From: Blautia sp.
Lineage (GTDB): Bacteria > Bacillota > Clostridia > Lachnospirales > Lachnospiraceae
DNA length: 43,058 nt
Assembly (NCBI GenBank): GCA_022764275.1
Contig: JALERH010000192.1
Span: forward strand, 1 to 43,058
Direction of reading: 5' to 3'
Within the stretch, counting starts at the first letter, position 1, and every line of letters starts with the position of its first letter. The notes beneath the pieces were generated by a model. It was not told where the DNA came from and did no database searches. It was given only the letters and a program-made list of their open reading frames with translations. Positions 22,207-31,201 of this stretch are shown piece after piece. The translations under genes and the position numbers were made by a program.

Positions 22207-23148
22207 TTATCTCTGTCCCTTGTCGTATGGAATTCCTTCTGCTTTTGGCGCCCTTGATTTGCTGGAAGTAAAAGCAAGCACAACCAGAGAAATGATATAT
22301 GGCAGCATATTGTAAACACTTCCGGGAAGCTTTAATGCAACCATAAAATCAAATCCCGTGTAAACGTTGGAAAGGGCACGGAAAAGACCGAACAGGAGAG
22401 AAGCCAGTGCGATGTTGATTGGTTTCCACTGTCCGAAAATCATAACCGCCAGAGCCAGGAAGCCAAAACCAGCCACACCATTTTCGAATTTCCATTCACT
22501 GACGCCGGCAGTAATATAGACAATTCCGCCAAGGCCGCCCAGAACGCCTGAGATGAGTACACCTGCATAGCGCATTTTGTATACGTTGATTCCCACGGAA
22601 TCAGCTGCCTGAGGATGTTCTCCGCAGGCTCGCAGACGAAGTCCGAAACGGGTACGGTATAACACGACATAGGAAATGATCAGGGCGATCAGAGCAACCA
22701 GCATAAACCAGTTGAATTCAAAGCTGCCGATTTTTACGAGAAAGGCTTTCTTCACTCCGATATACTGAATCGCAGAGGAGACATTGTCCGGGTTTTCCGC
22801 GGAATTGATGGCTCTTACAATGACAGTGGCAGCAGCAGTACCAAGCATATTCATGGCTGTACCCACAAGGGTCTGGTCTGCTTTAAACTGAATTGCCGCA
22901 ACGGCGAGAAGAAGAGAGTAAAGCATACCGATTGTAAGACTTGCCAGCATAACCAGAAGAATGACTGCGGCAGCCGGAGTATCGGAAGGAAGATATTTCA
23001 TCATTAACGCACCACCCAGTGCACCCATTACCATGATGCCTTCCAGACCGATATTGATGACACCGCTGTGCTCGGAAAAACAACCGCCAAGCGCTACCAG
23101 AAGCAGAACCGAGGCAAAGATCAATGTGTATTGGATTAAAAGTAACAT
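22207..23148 (-). CDS. ABC transporter permease, BMP/nucleoside type (NupQ-like)
   Basis: This is the second membrane subunit of a BMP-type importer (313 residues), of the same kind as NupQ in Bacillus and RnsD in Streptococcus, which take up purine nucleosides. Eight or more hydrophobic segments are visible. Typical segments are GGCFSEHSGVINIGLEGIM near the N-terminus, RACGEHPQAADSVGINV and RYAGVLISGVLGGLGG. Its ATG overlaps the stop of the preceding permease gene by one base. It is the last gene of the operon. Confidence 0.88.
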   Translation of the reverse strand: MLLLIQYTLIFASVLLLVALGGCFSEHSGVINIGLEGIMVMGALGGALMMKYLPSDTPAAAVILLVMLASLTIGMLYSLLLAVAAIQFKADQTLVGTAMNMLGTAAATVIVRAINSAENPDNVSSAIQYIGVKKAFLVKIGSFEFNWFMLVALIALIISYVVLYRTRFGLRLRACGEHPQAADSVGINVYKMRYAGVLISGVLGGLGGIVYITAGVSEWKFENGVAGFGFLALAVMIFGQWKPINIALASLLFGLFRALSNVYTGFDFMVALKLPGSVYNMLPYIISLVVLAFTSSKSRAPKAEGIPYDKGQR

Positions 23149-24275
23149 TATGCTTCTCCTCCTTTCCTGGCGGCTTCGGCAAGTTTTTCATCCCGTTTAT
23201 CCAGCATACGGTTCATCCACAGCTTAAAGAAGAACACAAATCCGCACAGATAAATGATAATTGCAGAAATAAAATCGGAAATCTGCGTACAATAGAGGGT
23301 CTTATCCACATAAGCTCCACCGCTTGTAATGTGCTGGATAAAATAAGAGGAAAAAATGGTTCCGATGGGATTCAGGCTGCCGAGAAATGCACCTGCGATT
23401 CCATTGAAGCCCATACCCGGAATACTTGTCTGGGTACAGCTCCACTGTTCCATTCCGCTTAAATAATAGAATGCAGCGCCAAGTCCTGCCAGAGCTCCGG
23501 AAATTACCATGGTGAGGATCAGATTCTTTTTTTCCTTCATTCCACAGTAACGTGCGGCAAACTTATTCAGGCCGGTAGCCTTCAGCTCAAAGCCAAATTT
23601 CGTCTTTTCCAGTAAGACCCAGATAAGGATTGCGATGATGATGGACAAAGGAATGGCAATCGTCACATACTGATTCCGGTAAAAAAGGTCGCTGAGCCCC
23701 AGATCAGGCAGGATTGCTCCCGGATTTCTGCTGGCAAGCTGTACCGTATAGGGGCTGGCGGGCTCCTTTACGGAAGTCAGAAGCATATTTACTGCATATA
23801 ATCCAATCCAGTTAAGCATGATACAGGAAATAACTTCGTTAACATTGCAATAGGCTTTCAGAGCACCGGAAACAGCTCCGAACAGGGCACCTGTCAAAGC
23901 AGCAGCCAGAAGGCAGATCCACCAGGGCGCTTTGAGACCAAGTGCCAGATACAGACATGCACCTGCCCCGGCAACGTACTGTCCGGCAGCACCGATGTTG
24001 AACAGACCGGTTTTATAGGCAAACAGTACGGAAAGCGAGCACATGATCAGAGGAGCTGCTTTTACAAGAGTACTTCCCAGATATTTGATCGCAGCAGGTT
24101 TGCTTGGATAGTACAGGAAGTTTTTCACAATAGCTGTAATTGCTCCCCAGGCTCCTGACGGGTTGATGATCAGCAGTACGAGATAACCAATAAAAAGTCC
24201 CACAATGATGCAGATAATAGAAGCAATGAGCGATTGAACCGCGTTGCTGCGGAGAAATTTGCTGTTTTTCTTCAT
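23148..24275 (-). CDS. ABC transporter permease, BMP/nucleoside type (NupP-like)
   Basis: This is the larger membrane subunit of the BMP-type importer (375 residues). It has about nine hydrophobic segments, beginning with QSLIASIICIIVGLFIGYL. Family markers are FAYKTGLFNIGAAGQYVAGA, CNVNEVISCIMLNWIGLY, ATGLNKFAARYCGM and VISGALAGLGAAFYYLSGM. A ribosome site AAAGGAGG lies inside the end of the ATPase gene, and one base separates the two genes. It pairs with the following NupQ-like permease. Confidence 0.9.
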   Translation of the reverse strand: MKKNSKFLRSNAVQSLIASIICIIVGLFIGYLVLLIINPSGAWGAITAIVKNFLYYPSKPAAIKYLGSTLVKAAPLIMCSLSVLFAYKTGLFNIGAAGQYVAGAGACLYLALGLKAPWWICLLAAALTGALFGAVSGALKAYCNVNEVISCIMLNWIGLYAVNMLLTSVKEPASPYTVQLASRNPGAILPDLGLSDLFYRNQYVTIAIPLSIIIAILIWVLLEKTKFGFELKATGLNKFAARYCGMKEKKNLILTMVISGALAGLGAAFYYLSGMEQWSCTQTSIPGMGFNGIAGAFLGSLNPIGTIFSSYFIQHITSGGAYVDKTLYCTQISDFISAIIIYLCGFVFFFKLWMNRMLDKRDEKLAEAARKGGEA

Positions 24276-24276
24276 T

Positions 24277-25809
24277 TTAGTTTACCTCCTTTCGCTTTGC
24301 ACCTGCCATATAAAGTCCAAGTTCTTCTACCGTAACCTGTTTCGGATCAAATTCTCCTACAATTTCACCTTCATACATAACAAGAATGCGATCCGCCACA
24401 TTCATAACCTCATCCAGTTCAAGACTGATCAGAAGAACGCCTTTTCCGGCATCTCTCTGGGCTACGAGCTGCTTGTGTATGTATTCAATGGCACCTACAT
24501 CCAGTCCCCTGGTAGGCTGTACAGCAATCAGAAGCTCCGGATTCTTATCGATTTCACGTGCAATGATGGCTTTCTGCTGATTGCCTCCTGACATGGAACG
24601 GGCCATCGTAATGGCTCCCTGGCCGGAACGGATATCGTATTGCTTGATCAGCTTATTCGTATAGGAACGGATATTTTTCTTTTTCAAAAAACCTGCGGAA
24701 TTGGTAAATTCCGGCTCAAAGTATCGCTCAAGCACCATATTGTATTCCAGAGGGTAATCCAGTACCAGACCGAATTTGTGACGGTCTTCCGGAATATGGC
24801 TCATTCCCATAATGGAACGTTTACGGATGGGGGCATGGGTAATATCTTCTCCGTTCAGGGTGATGCTTCCGGATTTCAGGGGCTCCAGACCGGATAAGCC
24901 ATAAACAAATTCAGACTGGCCGTTTCCATCGATTCCGGCGATACATACGATCTCTCCGCGTCTTACCTGAAGGGATACATTGGAAACTGCATCCTTATGA
25001 TGCTGGCTGGAGGCAACAGTCATGTTTCGGATATCCAGCACCACCTGGCCTGGTTTGGAAGGCTTCTTTTCTACAGCAAATTTTACATCACGTCCCACCA
25101 TCATGGCAGACAGTTCTTCTGCGGAAGTTTCGCTTGTATTTACTGTGCCTACATATTTTCCTTTCCGAAGGACGGTGCAGCGGTCGGAAACCTCCATAAT
25201 CTCTGACAGCTTATGAGAAATAAAAAGAATACTTTTTCCTTCTGCCGCAAGATTTTTCATGATTTGCATCAGTTCCTGAATCTCCTGAGGTGTCAGGACT
25301 GCAGTAGGCTCATCGAAGATCAGAATCTCGTTATCCCGGTAAAGCATCTTCAGGATTTCTGTTCTCTGCTGCATTCCCACAGTAATATTTTCCACGATAT
25401 CATCCGGATTCACCTGCAGTCCATATTTTTCAGAAAGCGCAAGGACTTTTTCACGGGCCTGTGCTTTCTGGAGAAAGCCTCCTTTTGTGTCTTCTACTCC
25501 CAGAATGATATTATCCAGAACGCTGAAACACTCCACCAGTTTGAAATGCTGGTGTACCATTCCGATTTTCAGATCATTGGCATCGTTGGGATCTTTTATT
25601 TCCACTTTTTTTCCGTCTTTTCGGATTTCACCGGATTCCGGCTGGTAGAGCCCGAAAAGGACACTCATTAAAGTAGATTTTCCGGCACCATTTTCTCCCA
25701 GAAGTGCATGAATCTCGCCCTTTCGAAGCTGGAGGGTAATGTTGTCATTTGCAATGATTCCGGGAAAGCGTTTTGTAATACCAAGCATTTCGATGGCATA
25801 ATTTTCCAT
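24277..25809 (-). CDS. ABC transporter ATP-binding protein, BMP/nucleoside type (NupO-like)
   Basis: This is the double-domain ATPase of the nucleoside importer (510 residues). The first domain has Walker A GENGAGKST, a weak signature TVGMQQR and Walker B ILIFDEPTAVL. The second has a degenerate Walker A (GIDGNGQSE, Gln where Lys is normal), a good signature MSGGNQQK and a changed Walker B region LLIAVQPTRGLD; such asymmetry is normal in this family and in sugar importers. The start MENYAIEML is chosen because AAAGGAG lies before it. The gene is separated from the binding protein gene by a terminator-like hairpin. Confidence 0.92.
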   Translation of the reverse strand: MENYAIEMLGITKRFPGIIANDNITLQLRKGEIHALLGENGAGKSTLMSVLFGLYQPESGEIRKDGKKVEIKDPNDANDLKIGMVHQHFKLVECFSVLDNIILGVEDTKGGFLQKAQAREKVLALSEKYGLQVNPDDIVENITVGMQQRTEILKMLYRDNEILIFDEPTAVLTPQEIQELMQIMKNLAAEGKSILFISHKLSEIMEVSDRCTVLRKGKYVGTVNTSETSAEELSAMMVGRDVKFAVEKKPSKPGQVVLDIRNMTVASSQHHKDAVSNVSLQVRRGEIVCIAGIDGNGQSEFVYGLSGLEPLKSGSITLNGEDITHAPIRKRSIMGMSHIPEDRHKFGLVLDYPLEYNMVLERYFEPEFTNSAGFLKKKNIRSYTNKLIKQYDIRSGQGAITMARSMSGGNQQKAIIAREIDKNPELLIAVQPTRGLDVGAIEYIHKQLVAQRDAGKGVLLISLELDEVMNVADRILVMYEGEIVGEFDPKQVTVEELGLYMAGAKRKEVN

Positions 25810-25834
25810 GTTTACCTTCTCCTTTCCTGATGGA

Positions 25835-25875
25835 ATAAAAAAGCTGCCGCAAAGCATGAACTCTTGCGGCAGCTT
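25835..25875 (-). terminator. Intercistronic hairpin between binding protein and ATPase genes
   Basis: AAGCTGCCGCAA (25841-25852) pairs perfectly with TTGCGGCAGCTT (25864-25875); on the minus strand a T-run follows. It is strong and probably stops most transcripts after the binding protein gene, leaving read-through for the ATPase and permeases. Confidence 0.8.
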
Positions 25876-25889
25876 CCAAAAATAATCTG

Positions 25890-27056
25890 TTATTTGATAT
25901 TGCCAAATTCATTGACGGTGATGTCAACAGCAGGAACAGCGGAGATATCGTTGGAAACAGTTATTTTGCCATCATACATGTCTTTTACAAGAGCTTTGTA
26001 ATCATCCTCTGTAAAGGTATCATTCCATACAGTAGAGGGGGCAAGCTGTACATAATTTTCTTCCGGATTTTCGGAGACAAGACCAAGATTCTGAATCTGT
26101 CCTGCGTATGCGTCCCAGTTATCGTTCAGAATGATTTCGGAGAGCAGGGTATTGACTGTAGGAGCAAGACCCTTCATAGCAGAAGTGATGGTCATGCCTT
26201 CTCCATACTGATCGATAATGCCGGCCTGATCGGTATCAACACCGATTACCTTGGTGCCTTCAACCTTTGCTGCAGCCTCTGCTGCGGATGTATAGATACC
26301 GCCGCCGCAGGCAAATACAACTTCCACGCCGTTTGTCTGATACCAGGTATCCATGTATGCGGTGATATCTGCATCGCCATAGAACTGATTTCCGTATACA
26401 TAATCAACAGTCACATCACCTGCAGCATCCAGTTCTTTTGCAGCATCATTTGCACCCTGGATATATCCGTAACCGTAACGGACAACTGCCGGAACTGCCA
26501 TACCGCCAAGGAATCCCAGATGACGGTAGCCCATCTTGACTGCAGCATAACCAGCCATGTAACCGGACAATTCTTCCTGGTATACAGCAATATAAACGTT
26601 GTCAGCGTAATAATAATCTTCTACATTGTAGTTATCAGGCTGATAATCATAATCCGGGATCGCAGCCTCAAGAATATCGCCCTTTCCTACGTCAAGAGCA
26701 ATGAATTTCACATCCGGATACAGCTCAGAGGTCTCTACGATAGTTCCTGCAAATGCATATCCCGGCATTACGATGACATTGTAGCCTTCTGCAACTGCCT
26801 GATCCACACTTGCTACACGCTCTGCTGTAGAGTCTCCGGCCGGTTTGTAATACTTGAAATCCACGCCGTTTTCATCACAGAATGCCATGCAGGCTTCATA
26901 GGTGGTCTGGTTAAAAGACTGGTCGGTGATATCACCGTAATCTGTAACCATTGCTACTTTGTAATCACTTTCTTCTGCCGAAACGGATACAACCGGCATA
27001 GCAGATAAGGTGACTGCAGCTGCTGCTGCCAAAGCGATGAGACTTCTTTTTTTCAT
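25890..27056 (-). CDS. BMP-family substrate-binding protein
   Basis: This is the extracytoplasmic binding protein of the importer (388 residues), of the BMP/PnrA/NupN family that binds purine nucleosides. A Sec signal peptide (about 1-29) ends with VSVSAEES. Family segments are VAMVTDYGDITDQSFNQTTYE, KYYKPAGDSTAERVASVDQA, ALDVGKGD, HLGFLGGMAVPAVVRYGYG and VIGVDTDQAG. There is no lipobox cysteine, though most members in Gram-positives are lipoproteins. AGGGAGG precedes the start; 25 upstream in-frame codons are dismissed. The ligand is inferred from the operon type, not from residues. Confidence 0.9.
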   Translation of the reverse strand: MKKRSLIALAAAAAVTLSAMPVVSVSAEESDYKVAMVTDYGDITDQSFNQTTYEACMAFCDENGVDFKYYKPAGDSTAERVASVDQAVAEGYNVIVMPGYAFAGTIVETSELYPDVKFIALDVGKGDILEAAIPDYDYQPDNYNVEDYYYADNVYIAVYQEELSGYMAGYAAVKMGYRHLGFLGGMAVPAVVRYGYGYIQGANDAAKELDAAGDVTVDYVYGNQFYGDADITAYMDTWYQTNGVEVVFACGGGIYTSAAEAAAKVEGTKVIGVDTDQAGIIDQYGEGMTITSAMKGLAPTVNTLLSEIILNDNWDAYAGQIQNLGLVSENPEENYVQLAPSTVWNDTFTEDDYKALVKDMYDGKITVSNDISAVPAVDITVNEFGNIK

Positions 27057-27102
27057 AAAAGTTACCTCCCTTAAATTAAATTTTCGTATAAAATATATTT
27101 TT

Positions 27103-27131
27103 AATGTAGCACATTTGGCCATATTATTCAA
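27103..27131 (-). promoter_or_regulatory. Promoter of the nucleoside ABC operon
   Basis: On the minus strand TTGAAT, a 17-base spacer and TACATT, about 45 bases before the binding-protein start. No riboswitch fits in the short leader. Confidence 0.5.
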
Positions 27132-27230
27132 GATGTTTTGGCTTTTTGTATAGACGATTTAAAATTGTAAAAAGTTTTTATGTAAAATATAACCACGGAT
27201 AAGGAAGGCAAAAAAAAGAACAATTTCGGG

Positions 27231-27259
27231 TTGCAGACAGAAAATACGCAGGCTATAAT
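27231..27259 (+). promoter_or_regulatory. Promoter of the ZIP transporter gene
   Basis: TTGCAG (27231-27236), 17-base spacer, perfect TATAAT (27254-27259), about 85 bases before the start codon. Confidence 0.65.
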
Positions 27260-27343
27260 ATGGATGGTCATATAATTAATAATGAAAATATGCCGACAGA
27301 TAAAGATGTGCTGATAAGCACAATTTATGGAAGGGGGAGAATA

Positions 27344-28120
27344 ATGGAAATTGCCATTGGTTTATTATTACCATTTTTTGGAACTGCGCTTGGCTCTGCA
27401 TGCGTATTTTTTGTGAAAAACGAATTGAAGCCCCTGGTGCAGAAATCGTTTCTGGGGTTTGCATCAGGCGTTATGGTAGCGGCATCAGTATGGTCCCTGC
27501 TGATTCCGGCTATGGAAATGAGCAAAGGAATGGGGAAATTTGCTTTTGTTCCGGCAGCAGTGGGATTTCTGCTGGGAATCGCATTCCTGCTGTTTATGGA
27601 TAAAAGCATTCCACATCAGCATTTAGGAAGTGAAGAGTGTGAGGGACCGCATTGTGCTCTCAGAAAGAACACCATGCTTGTTCTTGCAGTGACGCTGCAC
27701 AATATTCCGGAGGGACTTTCTGCCGGAGCCGTTTTTGCAGGTGCTCTTTCAGGAAACAGTACGGTTACCCTGGCGGGGGCATTTGCTCTTTCTATCGGAA
27801 TTGCCATTCAGAACTTTCCGGAAGGTGCTATCATATCCATGCCGCTGCGCGGCGGAGGAACAGGACGGGGGCAGGCATTCCTGTACGGGGCTGCTTCCGG
27901 TGCGGTAGAGCCTGTCGCGGGGCTTGTCACACTGCTTCTGGCGGAGCATATTACTCCGGTGCTTCCTTACCTTCTGGCTTTTGCAGCCGGCGCCATGCTG
28001 TATGTGGTGGTGGAAGAACTGATTCCCGAGGCCAGTGAGGGAGAGCACAGCAATATTGCCACCATTGCATTTGCAGCAGGCTTCGTCCTTATGATGATAC
28101 TGGATGTGGCTCTTGGCTGA
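27344..28120 (+). CDS. ZIP family metal transporter
   Basis: This is a predicted divalent metal importer (zinc, iron or manganese) of the ZIP/ZupT family (258 residues). Eight hydrophobic segments are present. The metal-path motifs are HNIPEG at 119-124 and QNFPEG at 156-161, in the fourth and fifth membrane helices. A cytoplasmic loop with HQHLGSEECEGPHC (His and Cys) lies between helices 3 and 4 and may bind metal. The start MEIAIGLL follows GGGGGAG; the 28 codons before it have no ribosome site. It is divergent from the nucleoside transporter. Confidence 0.9.
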   Translation: MEIAIGLLLPFFGTALGSACVFFVKNELKPLVQKSFLGFASGVMVAASVWSLLIPAMEMSKGMGKFAFVPAAVGFLLGIAFLLFMDKSIPHQHLGSEECEGPHCALRKNTMLVLAVTLHNIPEGLSAGAVFAGALSGNSTVTLAGAFALSIGIAIQNFPEGAIISMPLRGGGTGRGQAFLYGAASGAVEPVAGLVTLLLAEHITPVLPYLLAFAAGAMLYVVVEELIPEASEGEHSNIATIAFAAGFVLMMILDVALG

Positions 28121-28162
28121 TGAGCAGAGACTGAGAAAAGAGACCAAGGAGAGATACCTAAG

Positions 28163-29083
28163 ATGAAACGGCTTGCACCTGTTTTTATTTTAACTGCAGG
28201 AACTCTGTGGGGAATCATGGGGATTTTTGTGCGGACGCTGGAAAAATACGGATTTACGTCTATTCAGATTGCCTCTGTCCGGATTATGGGAGGGACGATT
28301 CTGTTTTTGCTGCTCACGGCAGTAACGGACAGAAAGAAACTGCACGTCCGATTAAAAGACATCGGCTGGTTTCTTGGGATGGGAATCGCCAGCATCCTGA
28401 TGTTTACCGTATGCTATTTTACCACCATGTCCCTATCGTCCCTGTCCGTGGCGGCAATCCTTTTGTACACGGCGCCGATCATGGTAATGCTGATGTCACT
28501 GGTGCTGTTTCATGAAAAAATGACAGTGAAAAAGGGGATGGCTCTTGCAATGGCTTTTGCAGGATGCGTTCTGGTGTCCGGCATGGGAGGTGATATGAGG
28601 ATTTCCCCGGCGGCACTGGGATTCGGGCTTTTATCCGGTTTCGGATACGGGCTTTACAGCATTCTGGGAACGTATGCACTGAAAAAGTATCCGCCGCTTA
28701 CCGTTACCACATACGCTTTTTTGTGCGGTGGCCTGGGTGCTCTCATGGTGTGTGATCCCGGAGACCTCATGGGGAAAATTTCAGTGGCTCCGGACAGGGG
28801 AAGGCTATGGCTTCTGATTTTCCTGACAGCGTTTGTGACAGCTGTACTTCCATATCTGTTTTATACCGTAGGACTTTCCTTCGTAAAAGCAAGCTCCGCG
28901 TCCATTATGGCGTCTGTGGAGCCGGTGGTTGCCACCATCGCGGGAATTCTGGTGTTTCATGAGACCATGACGGCGGAGGCTTTTCTTGGAATTGTTCTGG
29001 TGATCGCAGCTATCGTCTTGCTGAACCTTCCAGGTGGAAAAAAGACCGGACAGTGTAAAAATGTGCAGGTGAACAGAGGATAA
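28163..29083 (+). CDS. EamA/DMT-family transporter
   Basis: This 306-residue membrane protein has the two EamA repeats of the drug/metabolite transporter superfamily, with ten hydrophobic segments. Repeat one starts FILTAGTLWGIMGIFVRTL; repeat two starts near GFGLLSGFGYGLYSILG and ends with ASSASIMASVEPVVATIAGILVFHE, the most recognisable family segment. AAGGAGAG precedes the ATG. It probably exports a metabolite or amino acid, but the substrate is unknown. It follows the ZIP gene closely and may share its transcript; the methionine aminopeptidase gene follows 15 bases later. Confidence 0.88.
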   Translation: MKRLAPVFILTAGTLWGIMGIFVRTLEKYGFTSIQIASVRIMGGTILFLLLTAVTDRKKLHVRLKDIGWFLGMGIASILMFTVCYFTTMSLSSLSVAAILLYTAPIMVMLMSLVLFHEKMTVKKGMALAMAFAGCVLVSGMGGDMRISPAALGFGLLSGFGYGLYSILGTYALKKYPPLTVTTYAFLCGGLGALMVCDPGDLMGKISVAPDRGRLWLLIFLTAFVTAVLPYLFYTVGLSFVKASSASIMASVEPVVATIAGILVFHETMTAEAFLGIVLVIAAIVLLNLPGGKKTGQCKNVQVNRG

Positions 29084-29098
29084 AAAGGAGAAAGTGAA

Positions 29099-29974
29099 AT
29101 GTCAGTTAAAATTGGAAGAAACGACCCGTGCTGGTGCGGGAGCGGTAAAAAATATAAAAAATGCCACGAGGCTTTTGATACCAGGCTGGAGCGCCTGAAA
29201 CAGCAGGGATTTCCCGTGCTGGATAAAAGTCTTCTCAAAACTCCTGAACAGATTGCGAAAATTAAGGAAAGCTGCAAGATCAATGTGGCAGTGCTGGATT
29301 ATGTGGCAGAACACATTGGCCCCGGAGTATCTACGGCAGAGATTGACCGGTGGGTACATGAGGAAACCGTACGCCATGGCGGAATCCCGGCACCTTTAAA
29401 TTATGAAGGCTATCCAAAGAGTGTCTGCACCTCCATCAATGAGGTAGTATGCCACGGAATTCCCTCCGAGGAAGAAATTCTGAAGGAGGGGGACATTGTG
29501 AATGTAGATGTTTCCACTATATATAATGGATATTTTTCCGATTCCTCCCGAATGTTCTGCATCGGGGAAGTCAGCCCGGAGAAGAAAAAACTGGTTCAGG
29601 TGACAAAGGAATGCGTGGAAATCGGAATTTCCAAAGTAAAACCCTGGGAACCCATCGGCAATATGGGACACGCTGTCCATATGCATGCGGTGGAAAACGG
29701 GTATTCCGTTGTACGGGAAATCGGCGGCCACGGAATCGGACTGGAATTCCATGAAGATCCATGGGTGAGCTATACCTCCGAGGAAAACAGCGGCGTGATC
29801 ATGGTGCCGGGCATGATGTTTACCATAGAGCCTATGGTTAATATGGGAAGCGACGAGATTTATACAGATGAGGTCGATGACTGGACGGTGCGTACCGAGG
29901 ACGGACTTCCATCCGCCCAGTGGGAGGTGACCGTACTCGTGACGGAAAGCGGATGCGAGGTTATTTGCTGGTAA
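29099..29974 (+). CDS. map: Methionine aminopeptidase type I with N-terminal SEC-C motif
   Basis: Map removes the initiator methionine from nascent proteins (291 residues). The N-terminus carries a SEC-C zinc motif (Cys11, Cys13, Cys22, His23 in PCWCGSGKKYKKCH), which may guide it to the ribosome. The pita-bread catalytic domain shows all five metal ligands: Asp137, Asp148, His211 (GGHGIGLEFHE), Glu244 (FTIEP) and Glu276 (QWEVTV). AAAAGGAG lies before the ATG. The length exceeds the usual 250 by the SEC-C segment. It lies 15 bases after the EamA gene. Confidence 0.95.
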   Translation: MSVKIGRNDPCWCGSGKKYKKCHEAFDTRLERLKQQGFPVLDKSLLKTPEQIAKIKESCKINVAVLDYVAEHIGPGVSTAEIDRWVHEETVRHGGIPAPLNYEGYPKSVCTSINEVVCHGIPSEEEILKEGDIVNVDVSTIYNGYFSDSSRMFCIGEVSPEKKKLVQVTKECVEIGISKVKPWEPIGNMGHAVHMHAVENGYSVVREIGGHGIGLEFHEDPWVSYTSEENSGVIMVPGMMFTIEPMVNMGSDEIYTDEVDDWTVRTEDGLPSAQWEVTVLVTESGCEVICW

Positions 29975-30028
29975 GGTGACATTTCATATCCGCCTGACGC
30001 AGGCGACGCAAAAAAATGCAAAAACCGC

Positions 30029-30057
30029 TTGCAATAGCCCACTTTCTATAGTATAAT
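30029..30057 (+). promoter_or_regulatory. Promoter of rplS
   Basis: TTGCAA (30029-30034), 17-base spacer, perfect TATAAT (30052-30057), about 80 bases before the start codon. Confidence 0.7.
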
Positions 30058-30136
30058 CACCAGTGTTGTGAAAAAAGATGGTCCTCTGTTACCGACATGT
30101 GTATTAAGAACATCCAGAAGAATAGGAGAGAAAAAC

Positions 30137-30484
30137 ATGAACGAAATTATTAAAAACATCGAAGCTGAGCAGTTAAAAGCTGAAGTGCCGCAGTTTTGCG
30201 TAGGCGACACAGTAAGAGTACACGCACTGATCAAAGAGGGTAACCGCGAGAGAATTCAGATCTTCGAGGGTACCGTATTAAAGAGACAGGGCGGAAGCAC
30301 CAGAGAAACCTTTACAGTAAGAAAGAGCTCCAACGGCGTTGGTGTTGAGAAAACATGGCCGCTGCACTCCCCGCATGTAAAAGAAATCGAAGTTATCCGT
30401 CATGGTAAAGTACGTCGTGCAAAACTGAACTACTTAAGAGACCGTGTAGGAAAATCTGCTAAGGTTAAAGAGCGCGTGAAATAA
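30137..30484 (+). CDS. rplS: 50S ribosomal protein L19
   Basis: L19 sits at the 30S-50S interface of the ribosome. The 115-residue sequence is full length, with [50 protein letters not shown] and the basic C-terminus [20 protein letters not shown]. The start MNEIIKNIE follows AGGAGAG; a longer in-frame start upstream is rejected. It has its own promoter and is followed by a strong terminator, then lepB. Confidence 0.98.
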   Translation: MNEIIKNIEAEQLKAEVPQFCVGDTVRVHALIKEGNRERIQIFEGTVLKRQGGSTRETFTVRKSSNGVGVEKTWPLHSPHVKEIEVIRHGKVRRAKLNYLRDRVGKSAKVKERVK

Positions 30485-30510
30485 GGTAATTTCATAAGTG
30501 TTACGAGGGA

Positions 30511-30544
30511 AGGGACAATAACGTATGGTATTGTCCCTCTTTTT
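30511..30544 (+). terminator. Terminator of rplS
   Basis: AGGGACAATA (30511-30520) pairs perfectly with TATTGTCCCT (30529-30538), then CTTTTT. Confidence 0.85.
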
Positions 30545-30579
30545 AACCAAACTTTTTTGGCTGTCATCCGGAGAAAAAC

Positions 30580-31194
30580 ATGAGAGAAAAGAAAAAAGAT
30601 AAGACTGAGAAAAACTGGAAAGAAAATAAAACAATCTCCGAAGCTATGGATAAGCTGGAGAATAAAAGGTTTCGGAGTGTCGTGAGATGGGTGTTTGAGA
30701 TCGCTGTCACACTGGCATTTGCGGCCCTGGTTGCCATTATGCTGTTCCAGTCTGTAACCATGCAGGAAAGCTCTATGGAGCCGACTTTATCTGTGGGAGA
30801 CAAATATTTTGTAAACCGCCTTGTATATAAGGTATCTTCTCCAAAACGGGGAGATATTATCGTATTCCGCACCAACGGAAGTGACGATGCTGCCCTGCAT
30901 ATCAGACGAGTGATCGGGCTTCCGGGAGAGACGATTCAGATCGTGGATGGGCAGATTCTGATTAACGGGGAGACGTATAGAGAAGGAAAGGATTTTCCTT
31001 CCATCAGCAATCCGGGCATGGCGGCGGCCCCTGTTACTTTAAATTCCGGAGAATATTTTGTACTGGGGGATAACCGGAACAACAGTGAGGACAGCCGTTA
31101 CGGAGACATCGGAAAGGTGAATAAGAAATATATTTTTGGAAAATTGTGGTTTAAGATTTCCCCGGTGAAGGAAATCGGGCCATTGAAAGGTTAG
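30580..31194 (+). CDS. lepB: Signal peptidase I, with Arg at the catalytic Lys position
   Basis: LepB cleaves signal peptides from secreted proteins at the outer face of the membrane (204 residues). A basic N-terminus is followed by one membrane helix (about 36-57). The nucleophile Ser65 lies in ESSMEPTL; later boxes are KRGDIIVF, RRVIGLPGE and GDNRNNSEDSRYGDIG. In bacterial enzymes the third box reads KR, the Lys being the general base; here the codons are AGA-CGA, giving Arg109-Arg110. All else looks like a functional enzyme. GGAG precedes the ATG. It is the first gene of the lepB-rbgA-rnhB run. Confidence 0.9.
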   Translation: MREKKKDKTEKNWKENKTISEAMDKLENKRFRSVVRWVFEIAVTLAFAALVAIMLFQSVTMQESSMEPTLSVGDKYFVNRLVYKVSSPKRGDIIVFRTNGSDDAALHIRRVIGLPGETIQIVDGQILINGETYREGKDFPSISNPGMAAAPVTLNSGEYFVLGDNRNNSEDSRYGDIGKVNKKYIFGKLWFKISPVKEIGPLKG

Positions 31195-31201
31195 GTTGAA
31201 G

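Noticed and set aside
24277-25809. Broken second ATPase site in the nucleoside transporter ATPase
   Set aside because: The changed Walker A and Walker B in the second half are usual for this double-domain family, so this is not decay.
29991-30005. CGCCTG/CAGGCG stem-loop after map
   Set aside because: No T-run on either strand, so it was not called a terminator; it may slow decay but nothing supports that.
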